In this document: positions 1-8,779 of the stretch, one piece after another
Position numbering within the stretch: position 1 is the first letter of the stretch
How the letters are laid out: every line of letters begins with the position of its first letter
From: Bacteroidota bacterium
Lineage (GTDB): Bacteria > Bacteroidota > Bacteroidia > Chitinophagales > Chitinophagaceae
Length of the DNA: 46,987 nt
Assembly: GCA_029558715.1 (NCBI GenBank)
Contig: JAKQEA010000187.1
Location: 1-46,987, forward strand
Reading direction: 5' to 3'
The notes under the pieces: model-generated
What the model saw: only the letters and a program-made list of their open reading frames with translations
Told to the model about the DNA's origin: nothing
Databases searched by the model: none
Program-made: the position numbers and the translations under genes

Positions 1-1
1 T

Positions 2-394
2 GGTTTGCTTGAGTCAGCTTATGTAATCGCATTAATCAAAGAATTAACTCTGAGAGGTATAAAAACCCGGGTACAGGTACCAGTTGAGATGGAATACAAA
101 GGCGAACCACTTGGTAAGGTTTATGTGATGGATATACTTGTAGAAAACGAAATAATTCTGGAGATAAAATCAGTTGATGCTATAGAACCAATATTTAAAG
201 CCCAGTTAATAACTTATTTGAAACTGGCAGGCAAAAACCTTGGATATTTAATCAATTTTAATGTACCGCTGCTGAAAGAAGGTTTTCAAAGAATAGTATA
301 CAATTTTAACTCCGCGAAACCTCCGCTTCTCCATTTCTCTGCGGTGAAAAAAATAAAAAATGATCATCGACTTAAAAGAACTAAAACCGGCTGA
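2..394 (+). CDS. GxxExxY family protein, 5'-truncated by the window edge
   Basis: The frame is already open at base 2 and reads G-L-L-E-S-A-Y, the conserved stretch that gives the GxxExxY family its name, so the true start lies before the window and about 20 residues are missing. The core continues with the usual EIKSVDAIEPIFKAQLITYLK segment, related to PD-(D/E)XK nuclease-like folds (the DILVEN...ILEIKS strand pair). The biochemical role of the family is unsettled. The last 25-30 codons (from about 310) do not look like family sequence: they are translated from a CT-rich, repeat-like DNA tail and overlap the next gene by 35 bases. Family members normally stop just after a FNVPLLKEGFQRIV-like motif, which ends here near base 297. 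The family call is confident; the function is not known. Confidence 0.8.
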   Translation, partial: GLLESAYVIALIKELTLRGIKTRVQVPVEMEYKGEPLGKVYVMDILVENEIILEIKSVDAIEPIFKAQLITYLKLAGKNLGYLINFNVPLLKEGFQRIVYNFNSAKPPLLHFSAVKKIKNDHRLKRTKTG

Positions 395-1238
395 AAAACA
401 ATACTACCTGCAGCATGTTGTTGCACCAAGACCTATATGTTTTGCTTCTACCATTGGTAAAGATGGAAATGTAAATCTCAGCCCCTTCAGCTTCTTCAAT
501 CTTTTTTCTTCTAACCCTCCTATTGTGGTATTCTCCCCTTCGAGAAGAGTGAGAGATAATACAACAAAACATACACTGGAAAATGTACTGGAAGTGCCGG
601 AGGTGGTGATCAATATTGTAACCTATGATATGGTACAGCAGACCTCGCTGGCTAGTTGTGAGTTTCCTAAAGAGGTTAACGAATTTACCAAAGCAGGTTT
701 CACAGAAGAACCCGCCACACTGGTAAAACCGCCCATGGTAAAGGAAAGTAAAGTGAAAATGGAATGTAAGGTCGTTGAGGTAAAATCATTGGGAAATGAA
801 GGTGGCGCAGGCAACCTGGTCATTTGCGAAGTGTTGCGTATGCATATTGACGACTCCCTGCTTGATGAGAACAGGAAATTAGATCAGCGAAAAATCAATC
901 ATGTGGCAAGGCTTGGCGGGGACTGGTATTGTGTGGTCAATAAACACAATTTGTTCCAGGTAGAAAAACCCAATGTTCAATTAGGAATAGGCATTGATGC
1001 ACTGCCGGCTTCCATCCGAAACAGCAAGATATTATCCGGAAATAATCTTGGTCAACTGGCCAATGTGCATGATATGCCGGTTGTAGAACCTTCTTTTGAT
1101 GATAACCACCTGAAGCAGATCATCCAGTATTACAATATCAATCCTGACGAAATGGAGAAAGAGCTCCATTCTTATGCTAAAAAATTACTTGATGAAGGCA
1201 AAGTAAAAGAGGCCTGGCAGGTATTGCTTGCCATTTAA
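360..1238 (+). CDS. Flavin reductase family protein (FMN-binding split barrel)
   Basis: A 292-residue soluble protein. Residues about 18-180 carry the pattern of the flavin reductase-like, FMN-binding split-barrel family: RPICFASTIGKDGNVNLSPFS near the N terminus, then NPPIVVFSPSRR, and a central VVINIVTYDM strand. Related proteins bind FMN and act as flavin reductases or as oxidoreductases of small molecules. The C-terminal 90 residues (LGIGIDALPASIRNS onward) form an extension often seen in Bacteroidota members, and no signal peptide is present. The ATG at 360 fits the start of the family and lies inside the 3' tail of the upstream GxxExxY frame. No partner enzyme adjoins it, so the substrate cannot be named. 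Confidence 0.85.
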   Translation: MIIDLKELKPAEKQYYLQHVVAPRPICFASTIGKDGNVNLSPFSFFNLFSSNPPIVVFSPSRRVRDNTTKHTLENVLEVPEVVINIVTYDMVQQTSLASCEFPKEVNEFTKAGFTEEPATLVKPPMVKESKVKMECKVVEVKSLGNEGGAGNLVICEVLRMHIDDSLLDENRKLDQRKINHVARLGGDWYCVVNKHNLFQVEKPNVQLGIGIDALPASIRNSKILSGNNLGQLANVHDMPVVEPSFDDNHLKQIIQYYNINPDEMEKELHSYAKKLLDEGKVKEAWQVLLAI

Positions 1239-1310
1239 TAAACTCTTTAACTGTTTATAATATCGGGATAGTTTTCTACCTTTAAAGAGGCCCGAAAAGT
1301 ATACATACTT

Positions 1311-2204
1311 ATGCAAAGAGCCTTGCTTTCATACCTGCTGCTTGTCTTTATCATCACTATCTCCCTTTTGTCATGTGTACCCAAAAAAGGTGTTACTGAT
1401 GCGAAGAAAGAGCTTACCGGGATCAATAGCCAGCTTCAGCAACAGACAGCCACGTTAAAAAACCTTGAAGCACAGCGAAAGAAAAAAGAGCAGCAAAATG
1501 AAATAGATGATACAGCCAATGCCCGCATTAAAAAGTTTATTGAAAAGACAAACAAAGAGATCGATACTCTTATTAACAAAAATACTATTGTGATCGGTGA
1601 AACAGTGGTGGAAAAAGCTGATTGGGACAGGCTCAAAAAAACCTTGTCATTCTCCCGCAAGGCTTCAAAGAATATCAATGACAGGATATTATTATTATCC
1701 GATCTTATTAACCGTAATATGGTGGTAAGAATTGACCAGGATGTTGTATTTGAACCCGGTAAGTATGATATTTCTCCCACTGTTGCCTCTGCTATCGGGC
1801 GGCTTTTTGAACCCGCCTCCAAAGAAATAGATCTTTTCATTAAAAAATATCCCAACTTTCCTCTCTCTCTTGTCATTACAGCAAAGGGCTATTCTGATGC
1901 TACATCTATTGCGGAGGGTTCTCAGTTGTATAAAGAATTAAAAGACCGCTTAAAACTGCAAACTGACAATCCCAATACCAAAGAACTGAATAAGGAGCTT
2001 TCTGTAGCCCGTGCGCAGGCAGTGATAGATCTCTTTAAATCATATACTGTAAACCGGGGAAGTGATGGAGGTAATATCAAAAACATCCTATACTTGCATG
2101 AGGGTAAAGGAGAAACGTTACCTGATCCTAAAGTGAAAGATTACCGGACAGATGACCCACGCAGAAGAGTAGTACTGCTTTTCTGGAGTGTTTTCCCTGA
2201 ATAA
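1311..2204 (+). CDS. OmpA-like lipoprotein with coiled-coil stalk
   Basis: A 297-residue putative lipoprotein. A hydrophobic signal runs from residue 4 to 21 and ends in a lipobox (L-L-S-C, Cys22). Residues about 28-85 are rich in Lys, Glu and Gln with heptad-like spacing, consistent with a coiled coil. The C-terminal half resembles a divergent OmpA/MotB peptidoglycan-binding domain: a VVFEPGKYDISP strand, a helix of the ELSVARAQAVIDLF type and an ending DDPRRRVVLLFW like the usual RRVEI. It probably tethers the outer membrane to peptidoglycan. A long, poorly aligned insert (about 205-240) makes the domain assignment tentative. It stops 4 bases before the convergent DUF4197 gene. Confidence 0.6.
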   Translation: MQRALLSYLLLVFIITISLLSCVPKKGVTDAKKELTGINSQLQQQTATLKNLEAQRKKKEQQNEIDDTANARIKKFIEKTNKEIDTLINKNTIVIGETVVEKADWDRLKKTLSFSRKASKNINDRILLLSDLINRNMVVRIDQDVVFEPGKYDISPTVASAIGRLFEPASKEIDLFIKKYPNFPLSLVITAKGYSDATSIAEGSQLYKELKDRLKLQTDNPNTKELNKELSVARAQAVIDLFKSYTVNRGSDGGNIKNILYLHEGKGETLPDPKVKDYRTDDPRRRVVLLFWSVFPE

Positions 2205-2208
2205 GGTT

Positions 2209-2922
2209 TTATTGCCCGAATACTTTCTTCAAAATATCGGTCGTCCTTGCAACAGGATTGGCCCTGATATTAGCCTCTTCTTTTGCTACCTGGTCAAATA
2301 ATGCGTCTACGGCTTTACCAACAACATAAGAAGTCAGATCCGGGTTAATTTTTTTGAAAGTGGTCGGCAGTTTATTGTATGAAGTAATTAAATCGGAATA
2401 ATATTTTGTGGCATCCGTTTTATCAAGAGAACTTTTTACAGAGGGTGTAAAAGCAGCGATCAATTTTTCTTTTGTTTTATCCTTAAAGTAATTGGTAGCC
2501 CCGTCTTTCGGACCTTTAAGAATGTTCAGGGCATCTTTCAGTGTCATTTCTTTTATAGCATCCACAAAAATGGGTTTGGCAAATCCTACTGCATCTTCTG
2601 CCCCCCTGTTTATTGCCAGGATCGCCTTATCCACCTGGTTGCCCATGCCGAGATTACGTAAGGTACTCTCTACTTTTTTGGCATCCGGGGGCAGAAGCAT
2701 TTTATAAAATTCACTTCCAAAAAACCCATCTGTTTTATTCAGGTTCAGCACAGCCGTTGTTACTCCTTGCGTTAATGCCTCTTTAATTCCTTGTCCTGCT
2801 TCATTTTCAGAAATACCGGAACCTGATTTTTTGGTTAATACATCTTTCAATTTTATTTGCGCAGAAGAAGCAGCAGGAACAAGTAAAAAGCCTGCGGCAA
2901 TAAAGACAAGTAGTGTTTTCAT
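2209..2922 (-). CDS. DUF4197 domain-containing exported protein (copy 1)
   Basis: A 237-residue exported protein of the DUF4197 family, function unknown. The signal peptide is MKTLLVFIAAGFLLVPAASS. The family signature follows: EAGQGIKEAL, LNKTDGFFGSEFYKMLLPP, AILAINRGAEDAVGFAKPIF and a C-terminal FDQVAKEEANIRANPVARTT. A start eight codons upstream (base 2946) is possible, but ATG 2922 begins directly with the signal peptide and leaves the strong hairpin at 2942-2993 outside the gene. It is a tandem paralogue of the next gene upstream on the same strand. The two differ at the N terminus: this copy has no lipobox, so the mature protein should be soluble in the periplasm. Confidence 0.85.
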   Translation of the reverse strand: MKTLLVFIAAGFLLVPAASSAQIKLKDVLTKKSGSGISENEAGQGIKEALTQGVTTAVLNLNKTDGFFGSEFYKMLLPPDAKKVESTLRNLGMGNQVDKAILAINRGAEDAVGFAKPIFVDAIKEMTLKDALNILKGPKDGATNYFKDKTKEKLIAAFTPSVKSSLDKTDATKYYSDLITSYNKLPTTFKKINPDLTSYVVGKAVDALFDQVAKEEANIRANPVARTTDILKKVFGQ

Positions 2923-2941
2923 TTGTAGTGATTGTATATGA

Positions 2942-2993
2942 GTCAAAAATAACAGCCTTTCTGCAGTGCAAAAAGGCTGCCGGTTATTTTGAC
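2942..2993 (-). terminator. Hairpin between the two DUF4197 genes
   Basis: The inner stem CAGCCTTT (2953-2960) pairs with AAAGGCTG (2972-2979). An outer AT-rich stem is possible between 2942-2953 and 2983-2993 with one bulged A. Read on the minus strand, the inner hairpin is followed by a T-rich run, as in a rho-independent terminator for the upstream paralogue. Confidence 0.55.
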
Positions 2994-3022
2994 GTTATTT
3001 TAAGGTTTTCTTTGCAGCTATA

Positions 3023-3721
3023 TTAAATTCCACCAAATACTTTACGCAGTATCTCTGTGGTTCTTGCTACGGGATTTTCCCGGATATTAGCTTCTTCCTT
3101 GGCAATCTGATCAAAAAGAGCATCCGTCGCTTTCTCCACCACAAAACCAGGCAGATCCGGGTTTATCTTTTTTATTGTTGTCGGAAAGTTATTATAAGTA
3201 GTAACGATATCTCCGTAATACTTTGTAGCATTTACTTTATCCAGGGAAGATTTTACAGAGGGCAGAAAAGCAGCCAGCAATGCATTTCTTGTTTTATCCT
3301 TAAAATAATTAGTCGCTGCGTCTTTAGGCCCCCTCACAATATTAATTGCATCCATTAAAGTCATATCCTTAATGGCATCCACAAAAATGGGTTTTGCATA
3401 ACCTACTGCATCCTCTGCAGCCCGGTTAATAGAAAGAATGGCTTTATCCACCATCTTGCCCATACCCAGGTCTCTTAATGTGTTTTCAATTTTCACCGCA
3501 TCGGGTGGCAATAATACTTTGTAAAACTGGCTTCCGAAAAATCCATCTGTTTTATTGAGATTTAATACGGCTTTTACCAGTCCCTGGCCAAGTGCTTCCT
3601 TAATACCTTGCCCTGCTTCCGCTTCTGTTACACCTCCCCCGGTGCCGGTTGGCAATTTAGAAAGCACATCACAACTGCTCAAAGCTGCGGATACGAATAA
3701 AACAAAGAGAATTTTTTTCAT
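3023..3721 (-). CDS. DUF4197 domain-containing lipoprotein (copy 2)
   Basis: A 232-residue protein closely similar to the downstream copy over its whole mature length (same EAGQGIKEAL, LNKTDGFFGS and VDAIKDMTL blocks). It has a lipoprotein signal instead: MKKILFVLFVSAALSSC, with Cys17 in the lipobox L-S-S-C, followed by a short Thr/Gly-rich linker. One copy is therefore predicted to be anchored and the other free. DUF4197 proteins have no established function; a helical, dimeric envelope protein is a reasonable guess only. The start is clear because the signal peptide begins at the ATG. The hairpin after its stop suggests the two genes may not be strictly co-transcribed. Confidence 0.85.
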   Translation of the reverse strand: MKKILFVLFVSAALSSCDVLSKLPTGTGGGVTEAEAGQGIKEALGQGLVKAVLNLNKTDGFFGSQFYKVLLPPDAVKIENTLRDLGMGKMVDKAILSINRAAEDAVGYAKPIFVDAIKDMTLMDAINIVRGPKDAATNYFKDKTRNALLAAFLPSVKSSLDKVNATKYYGDIVTTYNNFPTTIKKINPDLPGFVVEKATDALFDQIAKEEANIRENPVARTTEILRKVFGGI

Positions 3722-3753
3722 GATTTTTCATTTTTGGACTAAATGTTAGCTGT

Positions 3754-4755
3754 TTATGCTTTGAGGCTTTCTTTCCTGTTATTGATCCTGTCACGGATGA
3801 TTCTAAAAAATTTTGCTCTTTCTTTTTCGCTCACTTCACTTATCAGTGTAGATCGTCGCAACTGGTTCTGAATATGGTTATACATATTTTCATTAAAAGC
3901 CGGGTCTCTGGTGAGCATAAAATTAATCGTTGAATGCGAAACATAAGACAATTTTGTACCATCAAGTTCTACCAGCATATTATTGTCTCCCATCAGTACT
4001 TCGTTGAAATACATTTTAAATTCCCCGATGCGTTTTTGATCCGGATCACCATAATTGAATTTATATCCTAAGGATGCCTGTTTTTCCAGGTGATCCCATA
4101 ATTTTCCAATAGCATCATATAACCGATATACATCTTCATCAGATTCAAATACCTGCCCGTCACGATAAAACTCTATCTGCCGGAAGAACATATTCATGGT
4201 TTCCATATTCCAGACTTCCACACTCGGTATCTGGTTGTACAGGTCCAGTACTTTTTTTTCTAACTCAAACAATTCAATGGGATGATCTGCATACCTGAAT
4301 TTCTTTCTTTCAAACTCAGGAAAGTGAAAATAGGTTTTCAGGTAAAAGAACCATTTAAAAGCTGCCGTTTCCTGTAAATGATACTGGTGAAAGATCGGCA
4401 GGTCCTTGCACATATAATAAAAGCTCTTCTCCTTAAAACTATTGATATATGCAAGATTATGCATCATACTGGTAACAAACTCCTCAAACCGGAATGTCTT
4501 TTTATCAAGATACTGTCCCTGGAATACGATTCCCCCTGATTGTAATCCCAGTAATTGATCTACCGATACTTTATAGTGTGTACAAAGAACCTGCAGCTCA
4601 TCAAGGGAGATTGTTTTTTCTCCCCTCATACGCCGGTAAGCGCTGTCGGCGCTTATGTCTAGCAGCTTTGCAATTTCATCCGCTGCAGAAAGGTTTTCAC
4701 CAATCTTGTTTTTAATAGCCTTAAAAAGCAGTTGTTGAAGTTCCCCGGTTGTCAT
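3754..4755 (-). CDS. HTH regulator-like protein (tandem copy A)
   Basis: A 333-residue cytoplasmic protein. Residues about 20-65 contain a helix-turn-helix of the XRE/BetR-like type (DEIAKLLDISADSAYRRMRG then TISLDELQVLC), with the Bacteroidota-typical S-A-Y-R-R recognition-helix motif. The remaining 250 residues are a helical domain rich in aromatic residues and with no cysteine cluster. No known ligand-binding fold is recognised. The upstream gene is a paralogue with the same layout and stops only 2 bases before this start, so the two are probably co-transcribed and could form a heterodimer. DNA binding is inferred from the HTH; the target is unknown. Confidence 0.7.
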   Translation of the reverse strand: MTTGELQQLLFKAIKNKIGENLSAADEIAKLLDISADSAYRRMRGEKTISLDELQVLCTHYKVSVDQLLGLQSGGIVFQGQYLDKKTFRFEEFVTSMMHNLAYINSFKEKSFYYMCKDLPIFHQYHLQETAAFKWFFYLKTYFHFPEFERKKFRYADHPIELFELEKKVLDLYNQIPSVEVWNMETMNMFFRQIEFYRDGQVFESDEDVYRLYDAIGKLWDHLEKQASLGYKFNYGDPDQKRIGEFKMYFNEVLMGDNNMLVELDGTKLSYVSHSTINFMLTRDPAFNENMYNHIQNQLRRSTLISEVSEKERAKFFRIIRDRINNRKESLKA

Positions 4756-4757
4756 AC

Positions 4758-5753
4758 TTACAAGTTTCTTTTACGATCACCGATTTTAGACAATATAATG
4801 TTGAAAAAAATATTCCGTTGTTTCTCGCTGCTCTGGCTTATCTGTGTTGACCGTCGTATCAGGTTTTCAAAGTCGCTGTATAATTCTTTACAAAAACCCT
4901 CATCAGTCGTAGTGATGTAATTGAGATGACCATAATTGATAAAGGCCGCTTTTACAAAATCCGTCAGCACCATTATAGTATTGTCGCCTAATACCACCCT
5001 GTTGAAAAAGAATTTAAAATTACTTTTCCGGCTTTGGGGATCTTCGCCGGGTATAAATTTACAGCCATACTCAGCCTGTTGTTTCATGTGATAGACTGTT
5101 TCTTCCAATGCATCATAAATGGCCCTTATATCGGCTGATGACTGAAAATGACCGGAGTCTTTCGAAAATTCGATCTGTGAAATAGTACTGTTTATACTCT
5201 CTGTATTCCACATTTCAGTTGAGGGCACCCTGGAATACTTTTTCGTAAGATCGAAACTCATTTGCTCAATATCCGGAGGCAACAGGCCAAAATCAAATTG
5301 TTTATTTTCAAAATCAGGATGCTGTAAGTGAGTTTTCATCCAGAAGAAATACCGGAATGCGATCAGGGGTCTGTAATAAAAATTGTGAAAGATGGGCAGG
5401 TCTTTCGACATATAGATGATCTCCTTCTGTATAAAATTGCTGATCGAATCAAGTTTCTCGTGTAACCCTGACAGGTATTGCCGGTAATCATACTGGTGAT
5501 TTTTTATCCGGTAATCCCTGAAAAGAACCACTCCCTTTTTAGTTTCCAGCAACTGATCCAGTGAAAGGTTAAAATGCTGGCATAAAATCCTTGCTTCATC
5601 CAACACCAGCGGAGTTTCACCCCTTATACGGCGATAAGCACTATCACTGCTTACATGTAATATATCAGATATAGTATCAACAAGGGAATCATGCTGAGGC
5701 AAAATTTCCTTAATGCGCTGAAACAAAATATCCTGTGAACTGGTAGTTGGCAT
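4758..5753 (-). CDS. HTH regulator-like protein (tandem copy B)
   Basis: A 331-residue paralogue of the following gene, with the same architecture. The N-terminal HTH lies at about 20-65 (DTISDILHVSSDSAYRRIRG) and is followed by a long helical domain with shared blocks such as YMSKDLPIFHNFYYRPLIAFRYFF and SQIEFSKDSGHF. Both proteins end in a conserved block (LIRRSTQIS...EKQRNIFF). It is the first gene of a two-gene unit transcribed away from the TonB-receptor operon. The shared 278-base intergenic region makes it a candidate regulator of that operon, but this is inference from position only. Confidence 0.7.
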   Translation of the reverse strand: MPTTSSQDILFQRIKEILPQHDSLVDTISDILHVSSDSAYRRIRGETPLVLDEARILCQHFNLSLDQLLETKKGVVLFRDYRIKNHQYDYRQYLSGLHEKLDSISNFIQKEIIYMSKDLPIFHNFYYRPLIAFRYFFWMKTHLQHPDFENKQFDFGLLPPDIEQMSFDLTKKYSRVPSTEMWNTESINSTISQIEFSKDSGHFQSSADIRAIYDALEETVYHMKQQAEYGCKFIPGEDPQSRKSNFKFFFNRVVLGDNTIMVLTDFVKAAFINYGHLNYITTTDEGFCKELYSDFENLIRRSTQISQSSEKQRNIFFNIILSKIGDRKRNL

Positions 5754-5897
5754 GTGGTGGTTTATGGTTCAGTTCAACATTATTTTTTGCAAATAATGCA
5801 CCCTGTCTATGAAGTGAGTAAAAGGTACTTGATTTTATGCAAATCATCAATACCGGCTACATGGTATTTAGTAAAAACTGCAAATAAGGGAAATGTT

Positions 5898-5913
5898 AAG
5901 GCAAAATTCAGTT
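5898..5913 (+). promoter_or_regulatory. 16-base box shared with 13934-13949
   Basis: AAGGCAAAATTCAGTT occurs here and again, identically, at 13934-13949. Both copies lie upstream of a gene that carries the conserved leader motif. The distance to the motif differs (about 40 and 260 bases), so it may be a separate operator or upstream promoter element. The role is unknown. Confidence 0.4.
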
Positions 5914-5951
5914 ACTGCCCGGCGCATTATCATTCTACTTTGGTACTAAAC

Positions 5952-6012
5952 AGGAGTAACCGGAAAATCCTTAACAGAGTACGGCGCCTTTCCGAAAAGC
6001 GACAGGAGTAGG
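5952..6012 (+). promoter_or_regulatory. Conserved structured leader motif, copy 1
   Basis: Four blocks lie in fixed order: CCGGAAAATCC (5960-5970), AGAGTACGGCGCC (5976-5988), CCGAAAAGCGA (5992-6002) and GAGTAGG (6006-6012). The second copy, at 14207-14274, has the same blocks. AGGA (5952-5955) can pair with TCCT (5968-5971). In the other copy the same positions are GGGA and TCCC, a compensatory change. The motif ends 19 bases before the TonB-receptor ATG, as expected for a cis-acting RNA or an operator. I could not match it to a riboswitch family that I know. Confidence 0.6.
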
Positions 6013-6031
6013 AAAATTAAAAACCTTTGTT

Positions 6032-8749
6032 ATGAGAAAGTACTATGTAACACTGATCCTTATAAGCAGTTTTGCATGCTTACCTGCTTTTTCACAAAAA
6101 AAACCGGTAACTGTTAACGGAAAGATAAAAGACATAGCAGCGGGGGAAGGAATAACAAGTGTTTCTATCCGGGTGAAGGAAACCGGTCATATTACCATTT
6201 CAGATTCAACAGGTAAGTTCCGGCTTATACTTGCAGACCTGCCAGTAACACTATTAATAAGCCATGCCGGGTATGAGAAAAAGGAAATAATGGTAAATAA
6301 CCCTGATGAAATATCTGTCCATCTGGTACCGTTCGCCATTCTTTTGAACGGAGTGGTCCTGGAATCAAAGGGTATCACTACTAAAATACTTGATGCCGCA
6401 TTTTCTGCTGAACTTATCAGTCAAAAGCAGATTACTCAGTTACCAACTACCAGTGTATATGACGCAACTGTCTATACAAAAGGCGTCGATCTTACAACTT
6501 CAAGCCTTACATTCAAAACCCCCAGTACAAGAGGTTTTAATGGAAGCGGCAGCACCCGGGTCAACCAGATCATTGATGGAATGGATAACCAGGCCCCCGG
6601 GTTAAATTTCTTTGTCGGGAATTTCACAGGGCCCACTGACCTTGATATAGAGAGCATAGAATTGCTGCCCGGTGCTTCTTCTGCCCTGTATGGCCCGGGT
6701 GGAATGAATGGCACTATTCTTATTAACAGCAAAAGCCCATTCAAATACCCGGGATTGAGTATGCAGGTAAAACAGGGTGTTATGCATATTGATAAGCGGC
6801 AGCGGGACAATGCATCTTCCTATTACGACTACTCTTTTCGGTGGGCCAGGTCTTTTAAGAACAAATTTGCTTTCAAATTTGGCGCACAATTCTTAAAAGC
6901 AACAGACTGGCTGGCCAATGACAGCAGTAATTACCTGAGAAGCGGCACTTCTGGAAAATTGATACCGGGCACCCGCATGACAGATCCTAACTATGACGGA
7001 GTAAACGTATACGGAGATGAAACATCTGTCGATCTTCGCCAGTTTATAATCGGCATAGCAGAAAATTACCCTCCGGGCCACCCATGGCGAGATGCCTTTA
7101 TGCAGTTGTACAATTCCATGCAAAACCCAACGCCTGTTTCCAGAACCGGTTATGCAGAAAAAGACCTGATTGATCCGCAAACAATGAATGTAAAACTATC
7201 CGGGGCCCTTCATTATAAATTATCGAAGAATATTGAGGCAATTTTAATGGCGAACTGGTCAACAGGTAACACTGTTTATACAGATGATAACCGGTATTCA
7301 TTAAAGGGAATAAAGATTGGCCAATACAAACTTGAGTTAAAACATAAAGACTGGTTTTTCAGAACGTATACCACACAGGAAGATGCCGGGGAGGCCTACA
7401 GCGCAACCGTGGCCACACAAATTTTTAACGAAGCATGGAAAAGAAGTTATGACTCAGCCAACCCAACAGGTAGTTGGTATCCTCAGTATGCAGGAGCTTA
7501 TGCACAGGCAAAATTTGGTGGTGCCAGTGATATCATAGCACATAATATGGCAAGGGCATTTGCTGACCAGGGTCGTCCCGAAGCCGGTTCCGTACAGTTC
7601 AGGCAAATTTTTGACCAGGTAAGAAAGACCCCTATTCCAAATGGTGGATTATTTAAAGAAAAATCGCAATTATGGATGTCAGAAGGTCAATACCGTTTTG
7701 GAGATGCAATAAAATCAGCTGAGGTAATCGTTGGCGGAAATTTTAAACGATATATTCTTAATTCATCCGGTACATTATTCATTGATACTTTAAAAGCTAT
7801 TGCCATCAACGAAACAGGAGGATATGTACAGGTAACAAGAAAATTATTGAATGATATATTAACGCTTACCGCTTCGGGACGGTTTGATAAGAATGAAAAT
7901 TTCAAAGGGCAATTTACTCCCCGTGCCGCTGCTCTTGTACGACTGGCAAAAGATAATAACCTGAGACTATCTTATCAAACAGCTTATCGGTTTCCCGGTA
8001 ATCTTTCGCAGTGGATCCGGCTGAATGTGGGCGGCGACTACCTGTTGCTTGGCGGTCTTTCATGGGTAATGGATTATATGAAGGCTGATAAAGACCCTGT
8101 TTTCCAGTTAACAGAGGCCGGGCCATCAACTATTCCTTATGTATATAAAGACCTCAAACCTGAAACGATGCGTTCATTTGAACTGGGCTATAAAGGTCTT
8201 ATCAAAAATAAATTATTGATAGATGCTTACCTGTACCTGGGTAAATATGAAGATTTTGTTGGCAGAATTGGTCTTTACCAGCCAGCAACAGATGAAGCTT
8301 ACTCAATTGTCGTAAACAGTTCGAATAAAGTAAAAACTCATGGATTTGGATTGGGTATGGATTACAGGATGAAAAATAATTTTTCAACGTTCTTTAATCT
8401 TTACTCAGATATGATAACAGATGTTCCTGCAGGTTTTAAATCGTATTTCAATACACCCAAATACAGGCTGAATGCAGGTTTTGCTAACTCAGGATTAGGG
8501 AAAAACGAAAGACTGGCTTTTAATGTAATGATGCGCTGGCAGGATACGTTTGAATGGGAAGGTGAATTGGCAAATGGAACACTGCCCTCTTTTGCCACTG
8601 CGGATGCCCAGGTAAGCTATAAACTGCCCCGCATCAAATCGGTCATTCGCATAGCTGGTACAAACATTTTTAACCGGTACTACAAGAATGCGTATGGTAA
8701 TCCTGCCATCGGGGGAATTTATTATACCAGTTTTATTTATGGGCTTTAA
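6032..8749 (+). CDS. TonB-dependent receptor with CarboxypepD_reg-like N-terminal domain
   Basis: A 905-residue outer-membrane receptor. The signal peptide (about 1-21) ends ACLPAFSQ. Residues about 27-105 form the carboxypeptidase-regulatory-like domain of Bacteroidota receptors (VNGKIKDIAAGEGITSVSI). The plug follows at about 115-235 (TRGFNGSGSTRVNQIIDGMD, then IESIELLPGASSALYGPGGM). The rest is a 22-stranded-type beta barrel that closes at the C terminus with an aromatic-rich last strand. No SusD partner follows, so it is probably a siderophore, cofactor or lipid-type importer rather than a SusC glycan transporter. It is preceded by the conserved leader and heads a closely packed five-gene unit. 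The substrate cannot be deduced. Confidence 0.9.
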   Translation: MRKYYVTLILISSFACLPAFSQKKPVTVNGKIKDIAAGEGITSVSIRVKETGHITISDSTGKFRLILADLPVTLLISHAGYEKKEIMVNNPDEISVHLVPFAILLNGVVLESKGITTKILDAAFSAELISQKQITQLPTTSVYDATVYTKGVDLTTSSLTFKTPSTRGFNGSGSTRVNQIIDGMDNQAPGLNFFVGNFTGPTDLDIESIELLPGASSALYGPGGMNGTILINSKSPFKYPGLSMQVKQGVMHIDKRQRDNASSYYDYSFRWARSFKNKFAFKFGAQFLKATDWLANDSSNYLRSGTSGKLIPGTRMTDPNYDGVNVYGDETSVDLRQFIIGIAENYPPGHPWRDAFMQLYNSMQNPTPVSRTGYAEKDLIDPQTMNVKLSGALHYKLSKNIEAILMANWSTGNTVYTDDNRYSLKGIKIGQYKLELKHKDWFFRTYTTQEDAGEAYSATVATQIFNEAWKRSYDSANPTGSWYPQYAGAYAQAKFGGASDIIAHNMARAFADQGRPEAGSVQFRQIFDQVRKTPIPNGGLFKEKSQLWMSEGQYRFGDAIKSAEVIVGGNFKRYILNSSGTLFIDTLKAIAINETGGYVQVTRKLLNDILTLTASGRFDKNENFKGQFTPRAAALVRLAKDNNLRLSYQTAYRFPGNLSQWIRLNVGGDYLLLGGLSWVMDYMKADKDPVFQLTEAGPSTIPYVYKDLKPETMRSFELGYKGLIKNKLLIDAYLYLGKYEDFVGRIGLYQPATDEAYSIVVNSSNKVKTHGFGLGMDYRMKNNFSTFFNLYSDMITDVPAGFKSYFNTPKYRLNAGFANSGLGKNERLAFNVMMRWQDTFEWEGELANGTLPSFATADAQVSYKLPRIKSVIRIAGTNIFNRYYKNAYGNPAIGGIYYTSFIYGL

Positions 8750-8779
8750 TCTATTCCATTAACCATTAAACCTTATTTT

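Noticed and set aside
5754-6011. Plus-strand open frame of 85 codons before the TonB-receptor gene
   Set aside because: It runs through the intergenic region and the whole conserved leader, has no family resemblance, and its end is dictated by the leader sequence. The other leader copy has no matching frame.
5952-6012. Assignment of the leader to a known riboswitch class
   Set aside because: The short AGAGTA and GAGTAGG blocks recall parts of the THF and glutamine motifs, but their other obligatory segments are absent, so no known class is claimed.
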